Positions 18,912 to 28,430 of a stretch of DNA of 64,000 nt are shown piece after piece (position 1 is the stretch's first letter; every line of letters begins with the position of its first letter). Source of the stretch: Komarekiella delphini-convector SJRDD-AB1 (GTDB lineage Bacteria; Cyanobacteriota; Cyanobacteriia; Cyanobacteriales; Nostocaceae); the NCBI RefSeq assembly GCF_014831675.1, contig NZ_VJXY01000030.1, forward strand, positions 1 through 64,000. The letters run 5' to 3'. Both the position numbers and the translations under genes were made by a program. Below the pieces are notes generated by a model. The model was not told the DNA's origin. It did not search any database and saw only the letters and a program-made list of their open reading frames with translations.

Positions 18912-21086
18912 TTAGTTTTTACTGACGCCCGCTGAAACTTCTTCAATTTCTGTATCTGCTTGAGGTGAAGCGGCTTGTGGTGAAATTGGCTCGGGCATAG
19001 CTACTGTGATATCAGCACCATTGATAATTGCTCCTAATAGCCCTAACTCAGATTCAACCAATTGATCAATAGCTTCACCTAGCATGTTTTCTTGTGTATG
19101 GTTAGGTCGCGCCACGAGCACTATACCATCGCTGTAGGGTTGGATTAACAAAGGGTCATTGGATAAGCTCAGGGGATTAGTATCTAAAATGACCAAATCA
19201 TAACGTTCGCGGACATCTTCCATTAGTCGTCGCATTTCGCTTGATTCAAGAATAGCAGCGGATTGACGCACAGGGCCAGGGCTAGGAATGATGTATAAAT
19301 TTTCTACATCGGGAACTAAACGGATACATTCACTCAAGCTGGCGTAATAACGTAGGGGTTCAATAGTGGCATCGGGGTCAGCAGTTACTTTTAGGGATGC
19401 ACAATGAGAAGGCGATCGCAAGTCTGTTTCAATAATCAAGGTTCTTTTGCCAGCATGGGCAGAAGCAATACCCAAGTTATAAGCACTCACCGTCTTACCT
19501 TCTTGACTACCAGTGCTAGTAATCAGCACCACCTTCAAGTCTCTACCACCAATGCGGCGCAAATTACTACGGAACTTCTCGTAAAATTCTGAATAAGGAG
19601 AATCCGGGGAAAGTACCACTGGAATTGCTTCTTTATCCAAATCATCAACTAGCATTAAAGGCAACTCTCCCAGTAGTGCCACTTCCCGTTGCTTGAGGCT
19701 CTCGCGGATATCTTCCTTGGTTTTGTAAGTGCCTTCCAACGACCCCAACAAAAATATTACTCCACCACCAACCAACAAACCGAGGAAACCACCAACACCT
19801 AGGGTAACAGGCACACTTTTAGGGGGCTTAATATCGGCTGTGACTGTGGGAAGTCTAGCAACGCTGAGGCTACTGATGGTTTCCGCCTCTGCGGTCTTAG
19901 AATCAGTAAGCTTTGTCTGCATTTGGTCATAGACAGCTTTTTTCAGTGCAACCTCTTGTTCTAAGCGCGATCGCTCCAATTGCTTATTAGGTATTAAAGA
20001 ATACTCTTGCCGTAATCGGGCCTCTTGTTGGATTTCCTGAGCTAGTTGTTGTTGCAGCGTCTCCCGTTGGGTCTGCAAAGCCACCATCTGGTTGGCCAAT
20101 TCCTGACGTGCTGGGTCTAAGCTACTTTGGGTACGAATACCTGCAATATCACCTCTAAGCGGAGCTGCTGTACCACCACCACCCAATACCTCAGCAGCAC
20201 GTTGTTGTAGCAATTCCTCAGAAGCTTGTTTTTGACGCTGCAACTGAATCATATTTGGATGTTCAGGTCGTAAATCTTTCCTGAAAACGGCGATTTGCGC
20301 CTCAGTTTGATAAATTTGCGCTCGCAAGTTGCCAATAATTGGATCAGCACTTAAAGCAGAAGAAACATAAGCTTGCCCAACTGTTAGACCCAACTTATTT
20401 TCTAAAGAGCGAATTTGGGCATCGACCCCAGAAACAGTTAATTGAATTTGCCTTTGTAGATTTTGGCTAGCAGTAACCCCGTTGAGCAAACTGCCATTCT
20501 CAGCAGCCAATATAGCTGTTCGCTCTATGCGATCATACCGTTCTAGTTTCTGCTCAGCAATTTGTAGTTCTCGTTTTGCTTGTGGTAAGCGCTCGTCAAT
20601 TTTTTGAATAATCGCTTTTAATCGCCCAGTATTAATATCACCACTCAACTTGATCATTGCTTGCATCAATTCGACCAATATCTCTGTAGCTCGCTTGGCG
20701 TCAGTATCTTTATATTTCATTTCCAGGATTGTAGATTCTAATTCTCCAGTCCTGGGATTTTTTTTAGGTACACTCAGAGCAACACTTGTACCGATCTTTG
20801 TTGGTTTAACATTGACTTTCGCTGCCACAGCTTCAATTATCTGGTCGGATAGCAAAACTTGCTCGTTCAGTTCTTTCCCTTGCTGCTGGATTTCGCTACC
20901 AGTTGCAGAGAAAGAAACTGGCGGCCCAGTATAGGTAAGCGCGGCAGATGCTACATAGCTAGCGGGTGGTTCTGGTTGCACAGCCACCACTGTTGACCCC
21001 GCTACAACTAAAGCAAAACTAGCTAATCCAATCCACTTGTACTTATCAAAAGCAATAAGATAGCGTTTAACAATTGGTGGGGTCAT
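18912..21086 (-). CDS. Polysaccharide co-polymerase/ATPase (Wzc/GumC-like)
   Basis: 724 residues. The N-terminal Wzz-type domain has TM1 near 17-37, a long periplasmic coiled coil rich in Gln, Glu and Arg (about 150-400) and TM2 near 430-450. A cytoplasmic BY-kinase-like ATPase follows, with Walker A TGSQEGKT near 528 and a Walker B-like YDLVILDTNPL near 632. These proteins control chain length and export of exopolysaccharide together with a Wza-type outer membrane protein, encoded just upstream on the same strand. The C-terminal tail has no tyrosine cluster, so autophosphorylation as in Wzc is doubtful; GumC-type function is more likely. Confidence 0.9.
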   Translation of the reverse strand: MTPPIVKRYLIAFDKYKWIGLASFALVVAGSTVVAVQPEPPASYVASAALTYTGPPVSFSATGSEIQQQGKELNEQVLLSDQIIEAVAAKVNVKPTKIGTSVALSVPKKNPRTGELESTILEMKYKDTDAKRATEILVELMQAMIKLSGDINTGRLKAIIQKIDERLPQAKRELQIAEQKLERYDRIERTAILAAENGSLLNGVTASQNLQRQIQLTVSGVDAQIRSLENKLGLTVGQAYVSSALSADPIIGNLRAQIYQTEAQIAVFRKDLRPEHPNMIQLQRQKQASEELLQQRAAEVLGGGGTAAPLRGDIAGIRTQSSLDPARQELANQMVALQTQRETLQQQLAQEIQQEARLRQEYSLIPNKQLERSRLEQEVALKKAVYDQMQTKLTDSKTAEAETISSLSVARLPTVTADIKPPKSVPVTLGVGGFLGLLVGGGVIFLLGSLEGTYKTKEDIRESLKQREVALLGELPLMLVDDLDKEAIPVVLSPDSPYSEFYEKFRSNLRRIGGRDLKVVLITSTGSQEGKTVSAYNLGIASAHAGKRTLIIETDLRSPSHCASLKVTADPDATIEPLRYYASLSECIRLVPDVENLYIIPSPGPVRQSAAILESSEMRRLMEDVRERYDLVILDTNPLSLSNDPLLIQPYSDGIVLVARPNHTQENMLGEAIDQLVESELGLLGAIINGADITVAMPEPISPQAASPQADTEIEEVSAGVSKN

Positions 21087-21099
21087 GGCAGATGCGTAT

Positions 21100-21160
21100 A
21101 TTAGTTATTGGTCATTTGTCATTAGTCATTTGTGAAGAGTCAAGGGTTAAAAATCATTGA
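21100..21160. repeat. Heptamer-type short tandem repeats
   Basis: TTGGTCATTTGTCATTAGTC and neighbours: degenerate 7-bp repeats (STRR-like) between the two exopolysaccharide genes. Similar tracts occur at 34435-34485, 39828-39870, 42540-42595 and 47640-47680. Confidence 0.7.
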
Positions 21161-21254
21161 GCAGTAGTTATTTCGTCTTTTTCCCTGCTTCCCCTGTTCC
21201 CTCATCTCCCTCATCACTCCTATCTAGCGACAAGGAGTAATGAGATTAGAGCAA

Positions 21255-22610
21255 CTAATCACCACCACCGCTAAAGAATTCAAAGAAGCGGATAAAGCTC
21301 TGAATATTAAAGAATGGTTGAGTAATTGTACTGATGGCATTAGTAATTTTAGCGATGAGGTTCCGACCAACAACAATAACATCATTATCTTGAAGCGGCA
21401 CGTTTTGAGATGCATCACCTCCAAGAGCCTTTTTAGCATCAAGTGTCTGAGTAACAGCTTTGCCTCGTTCAGGATCGAAGCGCACTAGAGCAATTTCCCG
21501 GAGGTTAGCTGTATCGAGATTTATTCCTCCCAAAGCATCTACAAACGTACTACCATTGGGCAGTGCTTGAGTGGCAATTCCTCCCGCAGCATAATTTAAA
21601 ACTCGGACTCTAATCTGCGGTACAGCTAACGATGAACGTGCTACCAAGTTGCGATCGTAACTATCATCAGTACCGACTTCACGACGCGGCACACTTACCG
21701 CATCTCCATCTTGCAGACGTAAATTAGGTGGTGAACCGCCATTTTGCAACGCTGCATACAGGTCAATAGTTTGTGAAACTACAGAACCATCCATCAACTT
21801 TCGACGTATTTGCACTTGCCGCAGGTCTGCGGTCAAGGTTGAACCACCAGCTATCAACAGGGCATCAGCAACACGAGGTGTTCCCGAATTAATAGGATAA
21901 ATTCCTGGTCTAAATACTTCCCCGCTAATGGTAACTTGAACTGGTCGCGTCCCTGTCAAAGATACTACCACAATTGGATCAATGAAAATACGACTTAAGC
22001 CTAGGCGAATTTTTTCTTGAGCTTCTTCTAAACTCAAGCCTTGTAATGACACAGTTCCTACTTGCGGCACTACAATGTTACCTTCTGGACTAATTGCGGC
22101 TTGAAAACTAAAGTCTGGACGCTGTCCTGCTAGTGATAAAACTATGATTGGATCAACTACATAACGATTTAAGCCAGAGCGGATTTTTGCTTGTGCTTGT
22201 TCTAAAGTTAAACCTTGTAAGGACACGGTTCCTAGTAGCGGTACCACAATGTTGCCTTCTGGATTAATAGCAGCTTGAAAACTCAAATCCGGGAAGCGCT
22301 GAACCGCAACACTAATTACATCTCCTATTCCTAAACGGTAGGGCCCAGGAGGACGCTGAAGTGCAACGCCAATTACATCCCCTGGCCCTAAGAGATAACG
22401 ATTAAGTTGGGGGGAAACCTCGTCATTTACCCCTGGTGGTACAACTTCAACACCTAGCGGAGGTGAGGGGGGTTGCCTTGGTGATTGTCCTTGAGATGGT
22501 AAGGGCTGGGCAACAACAAGTTGGATGGGTGTTGTTAAAACGCTTACCTGAAGGCTGACAAAAAACAGAGCGCTGAATGCACGCATATGAGAACTGGGAG
22601 CTATAAACAT
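21255..22610 (-). CDS. Polysaccharide export outer membrane protein (Wza/GumB-like, SLBB domains)
   Basis: 451 residues with an N-terminal signal-like segment and a Pro-rich linker (about 38-60). The poly-export domain (YRLGIGDVISVAVQRFPD) is followed by SLBB domains (VTISGEVFRPGIYPI near 225; RVLNYAAGGIATQALPNGST near 335). Odd: a 58-residue block starting FQAAINPEGN is tandemly repeated as FQAAISPEGN, and the preceding LGPGDVIGVALQR/LGIGDVISVAVQR is doubled too, giving an enlarged periplasmic region. It forms the export channel for polysaccharide together with the downstream Wzc/GumC-like protein (169 bp away). An in-frame second ATG (MRAFSALFF) eight codons on is an alternative start. Confidence 0.9.
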   Translation of the reverse strand: MFIAPSSHMRAFSALFFVSLQVSVLTTPIQLVVAQPLPSQGQSPRQPPSPPLGVEVVPPGVNDEVSPQLNRYLLGPGDVIGVALQRPPGPYRLGIGDVISVAVQRFPDLSFQAAINPEGNIVVPLLGTVSLQGLTLEQAQAKIRSGLNRYVVDPIIVLSLAGQRPDFSFQAAISPEGNIVVPQVGTVSLQGLSLEEAQEKIRLGLSRIFIDPIVVVSLTGTRPVQVTISGEVFRPGIYPINSGTPRVADALLIAGGSTLTADLRQVQIRRKLMDGSVVSQTIDLYAALQNGGSPPNLRLQDGDAVSVPRREVGTDDSYDRNLVARSSLAVPQIRVRVLNYAAGGIATQALPNGSTFVDALGGINLDTANLREIALVRFDPERGKAVTQTLDAKKALGGDASQNVPLQDNDVIVVGRNLIAKITNAISTITQPFFNIQSFIRFFEFFSGGGD

Positions 22611-22886
22611 CGGTGCAGTAATACTGAACTAAGAATTCGGTTGCGCCGAGTGGTTATTTTACTCTGTAAACAGTCGTAATGTCTCTTTTCTTTGCAATAA
22701 CTTGTATTAAATTGACTCAACTCTAGTGAACTTGTTCCGAATGGTCTGGTTAATACTTGTGGCTTGAAAGTAGTCAAGTTACACTAGTCTGCGATGAAAT
22801 TTTACGTTAGAGAGACTCGAACTAAATGACCGTGCAAGTATTGATCGCCGAGTCCAAATATCAGTCTTATCAGTGAGTGACAAGCG

Positions 22887-23201
22887 ATGTCTAAGTTCCC
22901 TCCGCTAACGGCTGATCTCAAAAAGGTAGACTCTTCTTTTACGGATGTGCGTGGCACGATTGAAATGACCGATGGTATTCTTATCTATCTTTCCTACACG
23001 GGTGTCATGGATTTAGGTGAGAACGGCTATCAAAACTTTCTTAACGGTCAATTTTCTCCAACTGCAAAGATTCACACTACGCCACGGCTTCAGACTGCCC
23101 ATCCTAATTACCAATGGTTGAATCGATTGCAGTGTGTTGGCATTACAGAATTGAATTTTGCCACCTTTGAAGCCGATTTTGATGTTTATGCTCTGCGTTA
23201 A
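22887..23201 (+). CDS. DUF3237-family protein, probably 5'-truncated
   Basis: 104 residues resembling the C-terminal two thirds of DUF3237 proteins (ADLKKVDSSFTDVRGTIEMTDGI is the region before the 'IYLSYTG' strand; ends FEADFDVYAL). Family members are usually about 150 residues and begin with a further strand-rich segment that I cannot find upstream in any frame. So this is either a short variant or a truncated gene. Function of the family is unknown. It is followed 37 bp later by a reductase gene on the same strand. Confidence 0.55.
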   Translation: MSKFPPLTADLKKVDSSFTDVRGTIEMTDGILIYLSYTGVMDLGENGYQNFLNGQFSPTAKIHTTPRLQTAHPNYQWLNRLQCVGITELNFATFEADFDVYALR

Positions 23202-23238
23202 TTTTGCAGTTTAGAGACGTAGTTTAGGAGAATGAGTC

Positions 23239-23852
23239 ATGAAAATTGGTGTAATCGGTGCAGGTGGAATTGGTGGAACTGTGGGCACACTCTGGGCAAA
23301 AGCAGGACATGAAGTGCTGTTCAGTTCACGCAATCCAGATCAACTCACGGATTTAGTTGTCACAGCCGGGGCAAATACAAAAGCTGGAACGATCGCACAA
23401 GCCACAGCATTTGCAAACGTAATCTTGCTTGCAGTTTACTATTGGACAACGGATGCTGCGATCGCCGCCGGATCGCTAGACGAAAAAATCTTGATTGATG
23501 CTACCAATCCCTACATTCGCGAAGCCGATAAAATTATTCGTGTCACAGACACCAGTTCAGGGTTAGAACTGGCAGCAAAAGTACCGAACGCAAAAGTTGT
23601 CAAAGCTTACAACACGCTTCCTACAGCAACTTTCGCGAATGAAGCTCGTCGTGCTGATCCCTACGCATTGTTTTACTGCGGGGATGATGCGCCTGCCAAA
23701 GCAATCGTCGCGCACCTGATCGCAGACAGTGGCTTTGCAGGGGTGATATCGGCAAATTGGAGCAAGTGATTCACCAAGAACCGGGTGGGTTAATGTATAA
23801 CTGTCCCATGCCTGTAACAGAAGCTCAAAAGCTTTTGTCGTCTTTAAGATGA
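23239..23852 (+). pseudogene. NADPH/F420-type reductase gene with 3' frameshift
   Basis: The first 168 or so codons encode a Rossmann-fold reductase of the NpdG/F420-dependent NADP reductase-like family: MKIGVIGAGGIGGTVGTLWA (GxGxxG), LFSSRNPDQL (phosphate-binding Ser-Arg, suggesting NADP), DATNPY and VKAYNT. The frame ends early after GFAGVISANWSK at 23769. In the next frame, starting in the same codons, GDIGKLEQVIHQEPGG, then LMYNCPMPVTEAQKLLSSLR, runs to a TGA at 23852, matching the expected C-terminus. A single-base deletion near 23744 explains it. It may be a sequencing error, a recent mutation, or still partly functional as a truncated protein. Confidence 0.8.
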
Positions 23853-23974
23853 ATTTACCAGAGGTTTTATGTTTTGAACTGCCTACTTTAGCTTGATATT
23901 TAACTATGGTCGGATTTTTGCCATCTTAGAGGCTTACTTAATCCCTGTAAAAACGCAGTTAGCTGTAACTTATT

Positions 23975-24697
23975 CTACAAAGCAGTCGTCATCAATGCAG
24001 CTTGCACTGCTTCTCCAATAGACTGGGCTAGAGACCACAATTTTTCTACCTGCCCTAAAGGCTCCATTGGAATGATAATACTCACGCCCACCCAAGGAGT
24101 ACGTTTCTTATGCCACTGTGCCCATTGATCTGCCAAGAACCAGTGTAAAGGTGATGAATTACCACCTTCTGGCAGAGCGTACCATTGCAAAACAGCAAAG
24201 GTTTGCTGTGGTGTAGAGGCACGAAAGAACCTAGCTTCTACTTTTGTTTCGGTATTAGATCCCAACTTTGAAGGCTGTTTCACAGTAAATTCGGCAGAGC
24301 GATATTGAGCTATGTCCCACTTTCTCCAACGCGACCTTCCCCAACCGTTAATCTCTGTCCACTCGACCTCTGGTTGATCCATAGGGCCATTTTGCGGCAG
24401 CAACAGCAGGATAGCCTGGGATTCAGAACCGTCTTTCTTAATTACCTGCAATGACCATTTTCGTTCGCCAATTTGTTGTTCTGTTTGTTCAATAGTTTGC
24501 CAACCAGGAAGGGTTAACCCAGTCTTGCGTATGTGTCTTAATTCATTAAGGCTTGTAACAGGTGGCGGCTGTTTCCATTGCCAACGTCCTGTCAGATATC
24601 CGGGAATCCCTCCCATCGCTAATAGTAGCAGCAATAACAAAAGTGCTATTACTTGACTTAATTGGTTTTCCTTGAAAAACTTAAATAAGGAACTCAT
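23975..24697 (-). CDS. Cyanoexosortase A system-associated protein
   Basis: About 240 residues from the ATG giving MSSLFKFF (an ATG five codons earlier is open). A TM segment lies at about 12-35 (ALLLLLLLLAMGGIPGYLTG), then a periplasmic domain. The layout is that of EpsI-like partner proteins encoded beside exosortases; in cyanobacteria a dedicated family accompanies cyanoexosortase A. Here it lies directly downstream of the exosortase gene on the same strand (145 bp). The family is thought to help process PEP-CTERM-type substrates or associated polysaccharide; the exact role is not established. Confidence 0.8.
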   Translation of the reverse strand: MSSLFKFFKENQLSQVIALLLLLLLLAMGGIPGYLTGRWQWKQPPPVTSLNELRHIRKTGLTLPGWQTIEQTEQQIGERKWSLQVIKKDGSESQAILLLLPQNGPMDQPEVEWTEINGWGRSRWRKWDIAQYRSAEFTVKQPSKLGSNTETKVEARFFRASTPQQTFAVLQWYALPEGGNSSPLHWFLADQWAQWHKKRTPWVGVSIIIPMEPLGQVEKLWSLAQSIGEAVQAALMTTAL

Positions 24698-24842
24698 CAG
24701 TAAAATTTGCAATACTTAGGCAAAATTTTACTTTATAAAAGAACACCATGAGTTCAGTAATATTGACAATGTACCCTGATCTTAAATTGTTTTGGCAAAG
24801 GAGTCAGGAAGGACATTCTAACCCCTGGCTTCTGACTCCCTT

Positions 24843-25736
24843 TTAACTTTCCTCTTGTTGCTGAGTTTCTGGAGATGCTGAAAAATAGCTATTAATCCGA
24901 TTTAGTAAAGGCACTAATAACAGCAGCATACAAGCAGAGTATAAGTCTCCGCCCCAACCCTCATGTAGCCATTGAAAAGCTGCTTCTTGACCTGTACCAT
25001 GAAAGAAAGTAAGTAAAGTGTTGCGAACAATATTGGCAATAATGCTAATGACGACAGCAATAGATAAAAACCAAATAGTTGTGCGACGTGAAGACAAAGC
25101 ACCCGTCCAATAAAGCAGCATCAAGCAGACATAGAGAGTAGTAAACAACATTTTCAGTCCAGCACAGTAGGGGGCAACTTCTACAATTCTTCCTCCTACG
25201 TATAAATTTATTTCATCAACGGTCACTTCCATACCAAACTGATTCAGTATGAAGCCCGCTGTGCCAGCTATGAAGCTTTGCAGAGGCAAGGTATAGGGTG
25301 CAATGAGGTAAGGTATTGCTGTCGGCGTTGCCAGAAATACTAACAACAGGGGAAATCCTTGCGATCGCAAACCTGGTATTCCCTTAAACCACAAACACAA
25401 TCCTGCCAGCATAACAGGCAATGAAAGGTTAACCCACTCTGTAACGCCGCTAAGATAAAAAATTCCCCCTAATAATAAGAAGACAGCGCCCAAAGGATGG
25501 GTAATATCTGGCAATCGTCTCCACTGTTTCCGGTTCAACCAGCCCAGGTAAGCGGCAAATGGCAGGCCAATAATACCGTGGCTGAAATATTCGTGCTCTG
25601 TACTGATATTTTTGTGCAGCCAACCATCCAACCAATGTAGTAATACAGGAGCATAAAGCAGTACCAAAACGCCTAAAATAGCCAGACTGAAAATGGCTGG
25701 CGCGTTTCTGTTTTTAACCTGTTGCTGGAATGTCAT
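24843..25736 (-). CDS. crtA: Cyanoexosortase A
   Basis: About 297 residues from MTFQQQ (the open frame extends 11 codons further). Integral membrane transpeptidase with about eight hydrophobic segments. The three conserved exosortase residues are visible: Cys191 in VAPYCAGLK, Arg238 in NIVRNTLLT, His258 in WLHEGWGG. Exosortases cleave PEP-CTERM-like C-terminal sorting signals and usually sit in exopolysaccharide loci, as here (Wza-like and Wzc-like genes 2-6 kb away). No classic PEP-CTERM protein was found in the window. The symbol crtA refers to the cyanobacterial exosortase, not the carotenoid gene. Confidence 0.88.
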   Translation of the reverse strand: MTFQQQVKNRNAPAIFSLAILGVLVLLYAPVLLHWLDGWLHKNISTEHEYFSHGIIGLPFAAYLGWLNRKQWRRLPDITHPLGAVFLLLGGIFYLSGVTEWVNLSLPVMLAGLCLWFKGIPGLRSQGFPLLLVFLATPTAIPYLIAPYTLPLQSFIAGTAGFILNQFGMEVTVDEINLYVGGRIVEVAPYCAGLKMLFTTLYVCLMLLYWTGALSSRRTTIWFLSIAVVISIIANIVRNTLLTFFHGTGQEAAFQWLHEGWGGDLYSACMLLLLVPLLNRINSYFSASPETQQQEES

Positions 25737-25769
25737 GATTTTAAGCAATTCAAGATTAAAAATTAACAA

Positions 25770-25984
25770 CTCAAAAACTATTAGCTGATGCGATGTCTAC
25801 GATGGTCACTGAGCCAAGTCGTACTCCTACAAAGAAGCTAGCTACGCCTTGGTCTCCTAAAGAAGTGCGGGCTACGCCTATGCCAAGTATGTCTTGTTAT
25901 CCCATATCTAAAGAAGACACAAAAGAGGTTCCTTCAAAAAACCTCTTATCAACTAAAAGGCGATCGCTAATATCAATTTTCGAT
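25770..25984. repeat. Short dispersed repeats between exosortase and aminotransferase genes
   Basis: The sequence is a patchwork of repeat words common in Nostocales intergenic DNA (GCTAGCTACGCCTTGG, GTGCGGGCTACGCCTATGCC). No gene is supported. Confidence 0.5.
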
Positions 25985-27175
25985 TTATGCTGCAATGCTG
26001 CCAACGACAGCAGCAGATGGATCTAAACGAGAACCTGTTGAAACGACATCAGCGATCGCTGTTACAACTTCTTTTATTTGGCTACTACTCAAACCAGGAT
26101 ACATCGGTAACGATAATATTTGCTTTGACAGCTTTTCTGCTTGAGGAAAGTCTCCTTGCTGATAGCCTAAGCTGGTAAATGCTGGTTGAAGATGACAGGG
26201 AATTGGGTAGTGAATGCCAGTTTGAATTCCTGCTGCTGTTAGTTTTTCTTGTAGTTGCTGACGTTCTGTGGGGCAAGTGTCGTCAACTTTGATGACATAA
26301 AGATGATAAACGTGTCCTGTACCACTTTGGTTTTGTATGGGGATAATGCCAGAATTTGCTAAGGATGCTAGTTCCATATCGTACTGCTGGGCAATAGTCA
26401 GGCGATCGCGATTCCACTGTGGTAAATATGGTAGTTTCTGGTGCAAGACAGCCGCTTGCAAGGTATCCAAGCGACTATTCGTACCTGATTCAGTATGAAA
26501 ATACTTTTGTGATGCACCATAATTTCGTAAGCGCCTCATCTTTTGAGCTACATCAGAATCTCGCGTCAATAACATCCCCCCATCCCCAAATGCACCTAAA
26601 TTTTTGCTGGGATAGAAGCTAAAAGCTGCTGCTATTCCTAGTGAACCAGCGTGAAATCCTTCTCTTTCTGCTAGGTGTGCCTGTGCTGCATCTTCAAAAA
26701 CTAGCACTTTATAAGTATCGGCAAAGTCTAATAGCTGCCGTGTTGATACCATCTGACCATAGAGATGTACAGGAATAATTGCTTTGGTCTGTGGTGTAAT
26801 TGACTTTATGGCTGCTTCTAAATCAATTAAAGCTGTTTGGGGATCGCAATCTACAAGAACAGGCTTTGCGCCAGCACGTAGCACGCCAATCAAAGTTGCT
26901 ATGAAGGTGTTAGCTGGTAAAATCACCTCATCGCCAGTTCCAATGTTACACGCTTGCAATCCGAGGGCGATCGCATCGGTTCCTGATGCAACACCAACTC
27001 CATATTCTGTTCCAGATGCGGCTGCAAAGGCTGCTTCAAAATCTGATAGTGCTTGCCCTAAAATAAAATCTCCCTGTTCTAATACAACCTGAAGTACCTG
27101 TTGTAGTTGCGTTTGAATCGGCTGATGTTGTAACTTTAGATCTACAAAAGGAATTTTAATAGTCATTTTATTCAT
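25985..27175 (-). CDS. DegT/DnrJ/EryC1/StrS sugar aminotransferase
   Basis: 396 residues. PLP-dependent aminotransferase that adds an amino group to a nucleotide-linked keto-sugar, feeding amino sugars into surface polysaccharide. Seen: IPFVDLKLQHQ near the start, ASGTDAIALGL (PLP phosphate site), EDAAQAH with Asp162, and the PLP lysine Lys191 in FYPSKNLGAFGDGG. A good ribosome-binding site (TGAGGA, about 10 bases before) supports the ATG at 27175. Located next to the exosortase and export genes, so probably part of the same surface-polymer locus. Which sugar is used cannot be told. Confidence 0.93.
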   Translation of the reverse strand: MNKMTIKIPFVDLKLQHQPIQTQLQQVLQVVLEQGDFILGQALSDFEAAFAAASGTEYGVGVASGTDAIALGLQACNIGTGDEVILPANTFIATLIGVLRAGAKPVLVDCDPQTALIDLEAAIKSITPQTKAIIPVHLYGQMVSTRQLLDFADTYKVLVFEDAAQAHLAEREGFHAGSLGIAAAFSFYPSKNLGAFGDGGMLLTRDSDVAQKMRRLRNYGASQKYFHTESGTNSRLDTLQAAVLHQKLPYLPQWNRDRLTIAQQYDMELASLANSGIIPIQNQSGTGHVYHLYVIKVDDTCPTERQQLQEKLTAAGIQTGIHYPIPCHLQPAFTSLGYQQGDFPQAEKLSKQILSLPMYPGLSSSQIKEVVTAIADVVSTGSRLDPSAAVVGSIAA

Positions 27176-28430
27176 AACTACTTGTCCTCAAAATTCAAAT
27201 ATTAAAATTTTGCTTCATCAAAGCTAATCTATTTTTACTTAACCGTAAATATCAGACTATATATATTTACTAAAAATTCTGTAATTCTTGACAAAATTGC
27301 AGCATTTTAAAAAAACGCACTTTTATTGCTAATTTTTTCAAATTAATTTATTCTAAAAATTTTATATATTATTTACTTTACATATATTTTGCAAAAACTT
27401 AGAAAATATAAGTACTATCTTATAAGATAAAAATTGCTTTTAATAAACGAGTAAAACTTGGCTTAGCAATAATTAAAATAGAATATCAATCCAAGATATT
27501 TAACTTATATCTACAAGTTAATTAAAATATTTTTGCAAATAATAAAATATTTGCCATTTTTTGCTACATCTGGCTTTCAAAAATATCAAAGAAATCCAAA
27601 ATAACATATTATTTATAAATTAACTAGTTATAAATTAATAGTTTACAAATAAAGTTCATTTTTTGTCTACTTTAATATGAAAAAATACTATAAATCCTAT
27701 AAATTGTGACAGTACGTTTTTTAATGTTTGAAAATTGATTACAGCAGTTATCGCTTGAGTGAGGTACACAGAAGTTATAATTAACCACAGATGAACACCC
27801 ATAAACACTGATAAATTTGTACCTCAGCCGACTAGGCAACGCTAGAATGAAGCATTTGAATATCTTTGAATAAAATTTCAATTATTGTTGGTAACTATGA
27901 TGATTTACTAGTAAGAGAAAATAAAACAGTTTACATAATTTGCAGCGTACAGTTTTAACATACTTAATCTATCAGATGGGGACTTATGTGAAGTATCTAA
28001 GATTGTCAACAATCAATGTTAGCTATTTTAAGTAAAAATGGTTACACAAAGTTTTACCAAAATGATTATTTTAAGTAAATTTACGTTGAGTGTACAGACA
28101 ATAATTTTCTCTTCTATGCATAAGAATGATACCCCCTTTGTATTGTATCCTTAGCGTTATGTTACCCTTGCTGAATCCAAAACTAACGCTGTCTGTTTGC
28201 AAAATACCAAGCAATACAGATGACACCAGTGCTGAGTAGAACATTCAGCACCAGTGGATAAGAACTATTGGAGACTGCATCGTCTGCTTAAGGCTGTGGG
28301 TGAAAAATTTTTGCCCTAAAGCTGTTTATTAGAGGCGAAATTAGGGAATGCTTAAAAATAGCAATTGATAACTCAAAAATAGTGGTTATATCAATTACAG
28401 TATCGAGCAATTATCAAGGTAGCAGTGGCA
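27176..28430. other. 1.25 kb AT-rich region without recognisable genes
   Basis: Strongly AT-rich, with few HIP1-type words and many A/T runs, unlike the rest of the window. No ORF has coding character; a 69-codon minus-strand frame at 27672-27881 has no family features and no good ribosome-binding site. It separates divergent genes (aminotransferase, pseudo-histidine kinase) and must contain both promoters. Confidence 0.5.

Noticed and set aside
27672-27881. 69-codon frame in the AT-rich island
   Set aside because: Low-quality composition and no support; frames of this size are expected by chance there.
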